Part shown: positions 1-6,762 of the stretch, one piece after another | How the letters are laid out: each line of letters starts with the position of its first letter | Position numbering within the stretch: position 1 is the stretch's first letter | Origin: JAKFFN01 sp964444305 | GTDB taxonomy: Bacteria > Sumerlaeota > Sumerlaeia > Sumerlaeales > Sumerlaeaceae | Assembly (NCBI GenBank): GCA_964444305.1 | Contig: CAYUGQ010000065.1 | Location: 1-15,221 of the forward strand | DNA: 15,221 nucleotides | Direction of reading: 5' to 3' | Position numbers and translations under genes: made by a program | Notes under the pieces: model-generated | Database searches by the model: none | What the model saw: only the letters and a program-made list of their open reading frames with translations | What the model was told of the DNA's origin: nothing

Positions 1-133
1 CGACCGGGCTGGACTCGTCCACGGCGGCGCCCAGGCGGCCCCGCAGGGCCCCGCGGGGCGGCGGGATTCGGATCAGAAGTGGACCGCGAGCATTTGATTT
101 GATGCGAACGCGCTGTCGGCTTTGGGGGGGATT
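1..133. other. GC-rich left edge, no assignable gene
   Basis: Bases 1-72 are far richer in G+C than the rest of the window and contain a G/C hairpin. On the + strand, frame 2 is open from the left edge to a TGA ending at 97 and would encode about 31 residues, mostly with G or C in third positions. It could be the tail of a gene entering from the left. Frame 1 is also open to about 102, so the call is not decisive. No family is recognisable in either reading. The remainder, 103-133, is only spacer downstream of the minus-strand hydrolase. Confidence 0.25.
38..59. repeat. G/C inverted repeat (hairpin-capable)
   Basis: GCCCCGC at 38-44 pairs with GCGGGGC at 53-59 across an 8-nt loop. In addition 48-59, GCCCCGCGGGGC, is a perfect 12-bp palindrome by itself. 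There is no T-tract on either strand, so it is not a canonical intrinsic terminator. In an 80%-plus GC segment, inverted repeats like this arise easily by chance. Confidence 0.4.
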
Positions 134-1162
134 TTAGCGGGTTTGGCCGTGGAGGAACCAGCCGGTGAGGCGCTGGGGAAGCCATTGGTTTTTGCCGGGA
201 AGGCAGGGGCCGTGGGTGAAGCCGAGGTGGCCGCCGGTGGGGGAGATTTCGATGTGGACTGCGCCGGCGTTTTGGCGGGGGATGGAGCTGGCGGGGACAC
301 AGGGGTCGTTTAACGTGGCGATGAGGAGGGTGGGGACGGTGATGTCGGGCATGAGATTGTGCGTGCTGGCGGCTTGCCAGTATTCTTCGACGCTTTTGAA
401 TCCGTGGAGGGGTGCGGTGACGAGGGAGTCAAATTCGTAGATGGATCGGCATTGTTTCAGCTTTTGGGGGCAGTATAGGCCGGGGTGTTGTTTTAATTTT
501 TGGAGGGCTTTTGGTTTCAGGGTGCGGAGGAATGAGTAGCAGTAAAGGCGGCTGATACCGGTGGCGAGGGCTTTGCCGCCTGCGGCGACATCTACGGGGG
601 GGCATACGACGGCGGCGGCGGTGATGATTTCTGCTTGATGCTGATTCTGTGCGAGCCAGTGCATGAGGACGTTGCCGCCGAGAGAGACGCCCATGGCGTA
701 TAGGGGGCTGTCGGGGTGTTTTTCCTGGTGAATGCGGCGGATGATCCAGTCGGCTTCGTGATAATCGGCGCAGTGGTAAAAGCGGGGGGCGTGGTTTAAT
801 TCGCCGGAGCAGCTGCGAAAATGGGGGATGATGCTGGACCAGCCGAGGTGTTGAATGTGGGACATGATTGCGGTGGCGTAGGAGCTGTTTGAGGAGCCTT
901 CCATGCCGTGGAAGAGGAGGAGGAGGGGTTTGTCGGGGAGACCGTTGATGCGGTCGACGTCTATGAAGTCGCCATCGGGGGTGAGCCAGCGCTGGCGATG
1001 GAAGGGGACTTTTGGACGGGGGGCGATTTTGGCGGTGTAGATGGTTTGGAGGTGTCCGCCGGGGAGCCACCAAGGGGCGCGGAAGGTGGTGAGGTTTTTG
1101 GTTTCAGGGCAGGGGGTTGGGTTTGCGGCGTCTATGTCTATAGGTGGCAGGGTGGTGGACAT
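134..1162 (-). CDS. YheT-family alpha/beta hydrolase
   Basis: This 342-residue protein belongs to the YheT/EMB8-like alpha/beta-hydrolase family of presumed esterases, whose physiological substrate is generally unknown. The N-terminal family hallmark PWWLPGGHLQT is at residues 30-40. The oxyanion strand and loop LLLFHGMEGS is at 81-90. The nucleophile elbow GVSLGG is at 158-163, giving Ser160. The likely acid is Asp286 in ATLNDPCVP, and the likely catalytic His is His312 in GGHLGF. All three triad positions are therefore present and the length is normal for the family. No signal peptide is seen, so it is probably cytoplasmic. The ATG start has no clear Shine-Dalgarno sequence. The gene is divergent from ddh across 132 nt and nothing links the two functionally. 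Its codons are rich in C, following the strand composition. The family call is secure; the substrate is not known. Confidence 0.92.
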   Translation of the reverse strand: MSTTLPPIDIDAANPTPCPETKNLTTFRAPWWLPGGHLQTIYTAKIAPRPKVPFHRQRWLTPDGDFIDVDRINGLPDKPLLLLFHGMEGSSNSSYATAIMSHIQHLGWSSIIPHFRSCSGELNHAPRFYHCADYHEADWIIRRIHQEKHPDSPLYAMGVSLGGNVLMHWLAQNQHQAEIITAAAVVCPPVDVAAGGKALATGISRLYCYSFLRTLKPKALQKLKQHPGLYCPQKLKQCRSIYEFDSLVTAPLHGFKSVEEYWQAASTHNLMPDITVPTLLIATLNDPCVPASSIPRQNAGAVHIEISPTGGHLGFTHGPCLPGKNQWLPQRLTGWFLHGQTR

Positions 1163-1237
1163 GTTCAGTGTTTAGGAACAGCGGAGGGCTTATAGTATTG
1201 TGTGGCTTGCTGAGGGGTGGTGGTGGAGGGATGTCGA

Positions 1238-1265
1238 TTGTTGCGGGAAATTTCTTGAATATGAT
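1238..1265 (+). promoter_or_regulatory. Candidate sigma70-type promoter for ddh
   Basis: TTGTTG at 1238-1243 and TATGAT at 1260-1265 are separated by 16 nt. The -10 hexamer matches the consensus at five of six positions and the -35 only at its first three. The expected transcript start, near 1272, would leave a leader of about 20 nt before the ATG at 1295. This is pattern matching in an AT-richer stretch, so chance is a real alternative. Confidence 0.3.
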
Positions 1266-1294
1266 ATTTTGTTGGAAGCGTGTTCAATTTTATT

Positions 1295-2272
1295 ATGACC
1301 CTGATAAATATTGGAATTGTTGGTTACGGAAATCTTGGCCGTGGTGTGGAAGCGGCTTTGAGCAGGTGCGATGATATGCGGCTGGCGGGGGTGTTTTCCC
1401 GGCGGGCGGATTCGCTGAGAACGGATTCGGGCGCTGCTGTGTTTGGCCTGGATCAGGTTGAGGATTTCCGGGATAAGATTGATGTGATGATTTTGTGTGG
1501 TGGATCGAAGAGCGATTTGCCGCAGCAGGGTCCGGAGCTGGCGGGGCTGTTTTCGACGGTGGACAGCTTTGATACGCATGGGAAGATTCCGGAGTATTTT
1601 GCGGAGGTGGATTCGGCGGCGCGGACGGGGGGGAATGTGGCTATTATAAGTGTGGGCTGGGATCCGGGTTTGTTTTCTTTGATGAGAGTTTTTTGTGAGG
1701 CGGTTTTGCCGTCGGGTGATACGGCGACGTTTTGGGGACCGGGGGTGAGCCAGGGGCATTCGGATGCAATTCGCCGGATTCCGGGGGTGAAAAGTGCTGT
1801 TCAATATACGATTCCGGTGGAGTCGGCGGTGGAGCGGGTGCGGCGGCATGAGGGGGCGGATTTGACAAAGCGGGAGTGTCACAAGCGGGATTGTTTTGTG
1901 GTGTTGGAGGAGGGGGCTGACGGGGCGGAGGTGGAGCGGGCGATTGTGACGATGCCGGATTACTTTGCGGATTATGATACGACGGTTACGTTTTTGTCGG
2001 CGGAGGAATTTGAGGCGGATCATGGGGCGATGCCTCATGGCGGGTTTGTGATTCGGAGTGGGGAATCGGGGGGTGGAGCGAGGCAGGTAGTGGAGTTTCG
2101 TTTGGCGCTGGAGAGTAATCCGCAATTTACTGCGGGGGTGCTGGTGGCTTATGCGCGGGCGGCTTACCGGTTGAGGCAGGGGGGAGAGTCAGGGGCGCGT
2201 ACGGTGTTTGATATTGCGCCGGGTTTGCTTATGCCGAATGAGCCGGGGGATTTGCGGCGAGAGATGCTGTAA
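1295..2272 (+). CDS. ddh: meso-diaminopimelate D-dehydrogenase
   Basis: This enzyme carries out the NADPH-dependent, reversible reductive amination of L-2-amino-6-oxopimelate (tetrahydrodipicolinate) to meso-diaminopimelate. It gives lysine and peptidoglycan precursors in one step and bypasses the acylated intermediates. From the ATG at 1295 the protein has 325 residues, as usual for the family, and starts MTLINIGIVGYGNLGRG with the dinucleotide-binding glycines at residues 10-15. FSRR (34-37) fits NADPH preference. DTHGKIP, GWDPG, the signature WGPGVSQGHSDAIRRIPGV-like stretch (147-165), HKRDCFV (196-202), MPDYF and MPHGG all line up with the Corynebacterium glutamicum enzyme as I remember it. 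An in-frame GTG at 1280 would add MFNFI. I prefer 1295 because family members begin at that point, although neither start has a good ribosome site (GGAAG at 1274-1278 is badly placed for both). The gene appears monocistronic. Confidence 0.95.
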   Translation: MTLINIGIVGYGNLGRGVEAALSRCDDMRLAGVFSRRADSLRTDSGAAVFGLDQVEDFRDKIDVMILCGGSKSDLPQQGPELAGLFSTVDSFDTHGKIPEYFAEVDSAARTGGNVAIISVGWDPGLFSLMRVFCEAVLPSGDTATFWGPGVSQGHSDAIRRIPGVKSAVQYTIPVESAVERVRRHEGADLTKRECHKRDCFVVLEEGADGAEVERAIVTMPDYFADYDTTVTFLSAEEFEADHGAMPHGGFVIRSGESGGGARQVVEFRLALESNPQFTAGVLVAYARAAYRLRQGGESGARTVFDIAPGLLMPNEPGDLRREML

Positions 2273-2419
2273 CGGTGGGCAAGTCGCCACTTTTGTCGTA
2301 AATTTGTCATTTCTCGTGGCTGAATGATGTATCAGCTTTTAGGTGTCCCCACACTTGACAGCGGCAATTCGGTCGGCAGGGTTGGAGTCTACCTGCATTC
2401 AAAGTGGATGTAATTGGAT

Positions 2420-3415
2420 ATGAATGTTATCGAAACGTTTAAGCTTACGAAGGTTTATACCCACGATTTTATCGATGTGGAAAATGGTCGGTTGCGCTTT
2501 AATTTTATGCGCAAGACGACGGCTCTGGCTGATCTGGATTTGTCGGTGCGGGATGGCGAGATCTATGGTTTGCTGGGTCCGAATGGTGCCGGTAAGTCTA
2601 CGGCGATTAAAATTTTAATGGGAATTCTTTTTCCTACGAGTGGCCGTGCCCGGATCCTGGGTAAGGACCTTGGAAACAAGGGGGTGAAGGAGAAGGTTGG
2701 CTTTCTGCCGGAGAATCCGTTCTTTTATGACTACCTAAAGGGTGCGGAATTTCTGGATTATTATGGTCAGCTTTACGGGATGAGCAAGTCGGCCCGGCGT
2801 AAGCGGATTGATGAGTTGTTTGAGCTGGTGGGTTTGCCGTCTCATGCGCCGAACCTGGCGTTGAAGGGGTATTCCAAGGGGATGCTGCAGCGGATTGGTC
2901 TGGCGCAGAGTCTTTTGAATGACCCGAAGGTTGTGGTGCTGGACGAGCCGCAGAGCGGTCTGGATCCTATGGGGCGCAAGGAGATTCGTGATATTATTCT
3001 GTCGCTGCGTGATCAGGGACGGACGGTGTTTTTCTCGTCGCACATTTTGAGTGATGCGGAACTGATTTGTGACCGTGTGGCGATTGTGAATCATGGGCGG
3101 TTGATTGCTGAGGGGGATATGGGACATTTGCTGGGGACGTCTGTGCGGGAATATGAGGTTTGGATGCATAATCTTCCGCAGGAGATGGTGGAGGCGGTAC
3201 GGCCGAAGTCTCGCCAGATTATTGATAATGAAGAGGGAACCCTGGTGATTCTGGAGAAGCAGGATGATGCGGATTCGCTGATCCGGGAGGGGCTTGATCG
3301 CGGTGCGCGGCTTATCAGTCTGACGCCGCGGCGGGAAACTCTGGAAGAGTATTTTATCCGTGAGGTTACGCGGAAGCCGGAAGATGCGGGCAAGAAGCAG
3401 GAGGTGAGCGCCTGA
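2420..3415 (+). CDS. ABC transporter ATP-binding protein (ABC-2 type)
   Basis: This 331-residue cytoplasmic ATPase would power the permease encoded next to it. Walker A GPNGAGKST is at residues 53-61. The Q-loop region reads GFLPENP (94-100), with Glu or Asn in place of the usual Gln. The signature is YSKGM (151-155) in place of LSGGQ, Walker B is VVVLDEP (171-177), the D-loop is SGLDP, and the H-loop His is His208 in SSHIL. The C-terminal extension of about 90 residues after the nucleotide-binding domain is typical of CcmA/NosF-like ABC-2 exporters. The ATG at 2420 follows only a weak purine stretch, and an in-frame TTG at 2414 would add two residues. The stop overlaps the permease start by one base. 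The N-terminal strand carries a short insertion (residues 15-33) before the TTALADLDL strand. The substrate cannot be read from this subunit. Confidence 0.95.
   Translation: MNVIETFKLTKVYTHDFIDVENGRLRFNFMRKTTALADLDLSVRDGEIYGLLGPNGAGKSTAIKILMGILFPTSGRARILGKDLGNKGVKEKVGFLPENPFFYDYLKGAEFLDYYGQLYGMSKSARRKRIDELFELVGLPSHAPNLALKGYSKGMLQRIGLAQSLLNDPKVVVLDEPQSGLDPMGRKEIRDIILSLRDQGRTVFFSSHILSDAELICDRVAIVNHGRLIAEGDMGHLLGTSVREYEVWMHNLPQEMVEAVRPKSRQIIDNEEGTLVILEKQDDADSLIREGLDRGARLISLTPRRETLEEYFIREVTRKPEDAGKKQEVSA
3399..3404 (+). promoter_or_regulatory. Strong Shine-Dalgarno for the permease
   Basis: AGGAGG lies inside the end of the ATPase gene, 10 nt before the ATG at 3415. With the TGATG stop/start overlap it supports coupled translation of the two transporter subunits. 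Confidence 0.8.
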
Positions 3416-4389
3416 TGGGTAAGATTATTGTTATCGCGCTGAACACTTTCCGCGAGGCGGTTCGTAACAAGGTTCTATATTTTCTGCTGATTTTTGCGAT
3501 TCTGTTGATCGGATTTTCGACGGTTATCAGTGATTTGTCTATTGCTCAGCCGGAGAAGCTGATTAAGGATCTGGGCCTGGCGAGTATTGATTTTTTCGGG
3601 TTCCTGATTGCTGTGTTTGTGGGTGTTTACCTGGTTTATAATGAGCTGGACCGAAAGACGATTTATACGATCGTGAGTAAGCCGATTGACCGGACGCAGT
3701 TTATCCTTGGGAAGTTTTTCGGGCTGCTTTTTACGATTTACGTCAATGTGGCGATTATGACGTTTGTGCTGTTTGCGGTGCTTTATTTCCGGGACGTGAC
3801 CCAGTATGACGTGATGAGCAAAGTGATCTACGATCTGGATTCGACGGGCAGCTATGTGCAGGTGCAGTCGTCGGCTTCTTATTATGCGCAGGCTTTGGGA
3901 TCGTCTATCTTGAAGTCGCTGGGTACGATGATCGGGGTTTATGTGGTGCCGATGACGGCGGGTCTGATGAAGGTGATTTTCTTCAGCATGTTGAGCCTGG
4001 CGATTATTACGGCTTTTGCGATTTTCTTCAGCACGTTCAGCACGCCGACATTGAGTGCGGTGTTTACTTTCCTGACGTTTATCATTGGCAGTCTTTGCGA
4101 AGATATCATGCGGTTTGCGGACAAGCTGGCGGAAAATGCGGGGGGCGTTGCGATGCTTGCGGAGGCGGATGCGGTTAAGTACTGGTTCTGCCGTGTTGCG
4201 GTGTTGATTGTGCCGAACCTGGCGTATTTTGATCGCCGGATGGAGGCGGTTTATGGTGCGCCGGATGTGACGGCTGCGATGACGGGGCCGCCGCTGCTGG
4301 ACTGGCAGACGATTCTTTACGGTTTAACCTATACGGGTGCGGTTTTGTGCCTGGCGTCCTTGATTTTCCGTCGCAGGAACTTCAAGTAA
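3415..4389 (+). CDS. ABC-2 type transporter permease
   Basis: This is a 324-residue integral membrane protein and the partner of the preceding ATPase. Hydrophobic spans are seen near residues 20-40, 57-77, 101-124, 183-207, 211-229 and 300-319, with a weaker one near 258-270. The stretch NELDRKTIYTIVSKPIDRTQFILGK, shown in part by DRKTIYTIVSKP (79-90), is the cytoplasmic coupling segment typical of NosY-like ABC-2 permeases. A soluble loop of about 55 residues (126-180) separates the third and fourth spans. ABC-2 permeases usually export lipids, glycans, peptides or drugs, or help assemble envelope enzymes. Which of these applies cannot be read here. It starts at the ATG overlapping the ATPase stop, behind a strong Shine-Dalgarno, and ends 20 nt before the next gene. 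Confidence 0.92.
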   Translation: MGKIIVIALNTFREAVRNKVLYFLLIFAILLIGFSTVISDLSIAQPEKLIKDLGLASIDFFGFLIAVFVGVYLVYNELDRKTIYTIVSKPIDRTQFILGKFFGLLFTIYVNVAIMTFVLFAVLYFRDVTQYDVMSKVIYDLDSTGSYVQVQSSASYYAQALGSSILKSLGTMIGVYVVPMTAGLMKVIFFSMLSLAIITAFAIFFSTFSTPTLSAVFTFLTFIIGSLCEDIMRFADKLAENAGGVAMLAEADAVKYWFCRVAVLIVPNLAYFDRRMEAVYGAPDVTAAMTGPPLLDWQTILYGLTYTGAVLCLASLIFRRRNFK

Positions 4390-4409
4390 GGGGGGCGGGG
4401 GACGATACG

Positions 4410-5714
4410 ATGAAACGGTTTTTTGTTGGACTGATACTTTGGGCGGCTTTTCTTGGGTGCTTTGGTGTTGCGGCGCTGATTCAGCACCAGGGAATGCAGC
4501 GGGTGCTGAAGTATGCTCCGTTTTTTGATACGTGGCAGTTTGGCGGACGCAGTGGTGAGCAGATGAAGCTGTTTGCGTTGCGTTATGATATGGTGGCGGC
4601 TGATCTGCTTTGGTTGCGGTCTATCCAGAGTTTTGGCGGACGGGGGATGACTAACCGCGACTGGCGTCCCGTTTATAACCAGTTTGAAACGCTGACGGAT
4701 CTGGATCCGTATTTTGCGGATGCGTATATGTTTGGCAACCTTGTGATTGGGGACGAGGGCGGCCATTTGCAGCCGGGCCTTGATCTTTTGGACAAAGGTA
4801 CGTTTAATGTTTTTCGCCAGCATCGGCCGCCGTTTGAGGCGATGTATGTGGCTCACTGGCAGATGTCAGATTTGGATCTGGCCCGCTGGTATGGGTTGAT
4901 CTCTGCCCGTCGGCCTGATGCTCCGGAGTGGATTGAGCGGATGGTGGCTTATATTGATGTGAGTTCGGGGCAGTTTTATATTGGTCTGGACCGCTTTATT
5001 GGTAACCTGATGCAGGCGATTGATGCGGATGAGCCGCTGTTGCAGGAAATCGCGTTGAACAAGGCGGCGGAGGCCATTGACAAGTGGAATGCGGATACGC
5101 TGTTGAAGGCTGCGGATGAGTTTACATCTCAAACAGGCCGTCTGCCACAGTCTCTCGAAGAGCTTGCGGATATGCCTGCGCTGGAGAGCTATGAGACTGG
5201 GAGTATGTCGCGGCTGATTGCCAATACGCTGAAGGTTACTGAAGCACTGTCGAAGCGTCATGTGGATGAGACTACGCTTCAGCGTTATGTGGCTCCGGAT
5301 CCGGAGGTGCTGAGGTCGCCTTTGCCGACTCCGCAAGAGACGGGAGACGGGCGCATTGATATGGCGGATTACCAGGATATTGTTTTCCGAGATAGTCTGA
5401 CGACGGTTAGCGGGCTGCCGAAAAGTCCGGTGGGGACGCCTTATAAAATTAATCACACACGCCTGGCATTTCGCGGGGAGCATACGCCGGATGAGATTAT
5501 CATGACAGAAGGCCGGTTGCTGGAAGCGGCGCGTGAGTTGATTCAGCAGGTGCGGGAAGATATCTTGGAGCGAAAAGAAGAGCTGGGACGAAACCCGGAG
5601 AGCCTGGACGAGGTTTATTATATGAACTTCGTGACGCCGGAGCCTTTTGGGGGCGAGTGGCTTTATGACCCGGAGACGGGCACGGTCAAGATGTCGAGCT
5701 CGCCTTCGCTTTAA
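4410..5714 (+). CDS. Membrane-anchored protein of unknown function in the ABC cluster
   Basis: I recognise no named family for this 434-residue protein. Residues 4-24 form one hydrophobic span after MKR, so it is probably an N-terminal anchor with the rest in the periplasm. Residues 55-135 (ALRYDMVAADLLWLRSIQSF, then TDLDPYFADAYMFGNLV) look like TPR-type helical repeats. Two later stretches resemble the pseudopilin-like 'G-x-P-x-SLxEL' module. One is GRLPQSLEEL at 243-252, followed distantly by SPVGTPYKI at 339-347. The other is GRNPESLDEV at 393-402, followed by PEPFGGEWLYDPETGTV (410-426). The ATG at 4410 is chosen because a purine-rich ribosome site (4386-4402) precedes it. An upstream in-frame start at 4347 would lie inside the permease gene and mask the membrane anchor. 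The tight spacing after the permease suggests a transporter accessory protein facing the envelope. Confidence 0.85.
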   Translation: MKRFFVGLILWAAFLGCFGVAALIQHQGMQRVLKYAPFFDTWQFGGRSGEQMKLFALRYDMVAADLLWLRSIQSFGGRGMTNRDWRPVYNQFETLTDLDPYFADAYMFGNLVIGDEGGHLQPGLDLLDKGTFNVFRQHRPPFEAMYVAHWQMSDLDLARWYGLISARRPDAPEWIERMVAYIDVSSGQFYIGLDRFIGNLMQAIDADEPLLQEIALNKAAEAIDKWNADTLLKAADEFTSQTGRLPQSLEELADMPALESYETGSMSRLIANTLKVTEALSKRHVDETTLQRYVAPDPEVLRSPLPTPQETGDGRIDMADYQDIVFRDSLTTVSGLPKSPVGTPYKINHTRLAFRGEHTPDEIIMTEGRLLEAARELIQQVREDILERKEELGRNPESLDEVYYMNFVTPEPFGGEWLYDPETGTVKMSSSPSL

Positions 5715-5722
5715 CCTTATTC

Positions 5723-5736
5723 GGAGATGAACGGTG
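5723..5736 (+). promoter_or_regulatory. Ribosome site deciding a GTG start
   Basis: GGAGATGA at 5723-5730 is followed by GTG at 5734 with 7 nt between GGAG and the start. No ATG in this frame lies nearby, so GTG is the supported start of the acetyltransferase. Confidence 0.7.
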
Positions 5737-6702
5737 AGTTCTGATAAGATTGCGGTGCGCCCGTTTGAGTCGAGCCAGACGGAGGCTTTGCTGAAGTGCT
5801 GGGATGCGGCTTTGCCTTTGGATTCCATCACACGTAGCGGCCTGGAGTTGCGGGTGTTGCTGGATGAAAGCTATGAGCGCGAGAGCGTGATGCTGGCCTG
5901 GGCTGGGGAGGAGCTGGCGGGGTTCATAACGTGTTTTGTTTTGCACAAGCCGATTGAAAAGGTGGGGCTGCGGGAGGATACGGGGTTTGTGACGGCGTTT
6001 GGTGTGGACCCTCGTTTTCAGGAGTCGGATGCTGGCGAGGCTTTGCTTGAGGCGGCGGATGATTTTTTCCGCGAGCGGGGGCGAAAGGTGGCGGTTTTGT
6101 CGCCCTATACGCCGAACTATTTTGTGCCGGGCATGGACAAGGATAACTATCCGTACCTGTTGGGACTGTTGGAGTCGCATGGTTATAACGAGTATTCGGA
6201 GGCGCTGGCGGCGGATGCTCTGATTGGGACGTTTACAATTTCGGAAAGCACGCGGCAAAAGGAAGCGGACCTGGCGCTGGAGGGGATTGTGATTCGGCAT
6301 TACCGGCGCGATGATCTGACGGCTTACCTGGAGTTTCAGCGGGAGTTGATGCCGGGGCCGTGGGTGGAGGATGCGCGTCGGAATTTGCGGGATCTGGCGG
6401 CGGGGCGTTACCCGGAGGATGCAATCTGGCTGGCGGTGGATGAAAAGCAGGGGGAGGGGAGCAAGATTATCGGTTTTTGTCAGCATGAGCATGAGCACTT
6501 TGGCCCTTTTGGCGTTTCTGACGCTTACCAGGGTAAGGGAATTGGGACGGTTCTGCTGTCGAGGACGCTGGACCAGATGCGAAAAAAGGGGTGCCACAGC
6601 GCGTGGGTTTTGTGGACGGGGCATCGGGCTCTGGATGGCGTTTATGGTCGGCTGGGGTTTAAATTATCGCGCCGGTTTGCTATTATGAAGAAGGAGCTGT
6701 AG
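5734..6702 (+). CDS. Tandem GNAT-domain N-acetyltransferase
   Basis: This 322-residue protein has two GNAT-type folds, probably one catalytic and one degenerate. The C-terminal domain (about 186-322) shows the acetyl-CoA pyrophosphate loop in FGVSDAYQGKGIGTVLL (259-275, motif Q-G-K-G-I-G) and the end motif VYGRLGFKLSRRFAIM. The N-terminal domain (about 1-160) has the matching strand TAFGVDPRFQESDAGEALL (87-105), where the Gly-rich loop is poor. It is followed by SPYTPNYFVPGMDKDNYP (123-140), a family-specific patch. The two-domain layout is like mycothiol synthase or small-molecule acetyltransferases, but the acceptor is not deducible. It starts with GTG at 5734, fixed by GGAG at 5723-5726. 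It lies 19 nt after the unknown membrane protein, so it is probably cotranscribed with the ABC genes, and it converges on dprA 60 nt later. Confidence 0.9.
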   Translation: MSSDKIAVRPFESSQTEALLKCWDAALPLDSITRSGLELRVLLDESYERESVMLAWAGEELAGFITCFVLHKPIEKVGLREDTGFVTAFGVDPRFQESDAGEALLEAADDFFRERGRKVAVLSPYTPNYFVPGMDKDNYPYLLGLLESHGYNEYSEALAADALIGTFTISESTRQKEADLALEGIVIRHYRRDDLTAYLEFQRELMPGPWVEDARRNLRDLAAGRYPEDAIWLAVDEKQGEGSKIIGFCQHEHEHFGPFGVSDAYQGKGIGTVLLSRTLDQMRKKGCHSAWVLWTGHRALDGVYGRLGFKLSRRFAIMKKEL

Positions 6703-6762
6703 GGCAGGCGCGACCCTTGAATGGTGGGTGGGTGGTGGTTGGACTTGCCGGCAGGGCTGGGG

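Noticed and set aside
429..1073. Long minus-strand open frame in the hydrolase gene, rich in Arg and Pro
   Set aside because: It is a frame-shadow of the hydrolase caused by strong G/C skew. It has no recognisable motif, and the hydrolase frame has all family motifs.
1190..2125. 311-codon minus-strand open frame opposite ddh
   Set aside because: It is an antisense shadow with His/Arg/Pro-rich low-information sequence; ddh is unmistakable on the other strand.
2273..2294. Possible terminator after ddh (GTGG/CCAC followed by TTTT)
   Set aside because: The stem is only 4 bp with an 8-nt loop and the T-run is 4, too weak to call.
2304..2383. Promoter for the ABC cluster: TTGTCA at 2304-2309 and TTGACA at 2355-2360
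   Set aside because: Neither -35-like box has a convincing -10 at 16-18 nt, so no promoter is called although one is expected in this spacer.
4347..4409. Upstream start of the unknown ABC-cluster protein
   Set aside because: It overlaps the permease end in another frame, has no ribosome site, and puts a non-hydrophobic extension before a good N-terminal membrane anchor.
4866..6624. Two long minus-strand frames opposite the unknown protein and the acetyltransferase
   Set aside because: They are composition-driven antisense shadows, and neither contains a recognisable domain.
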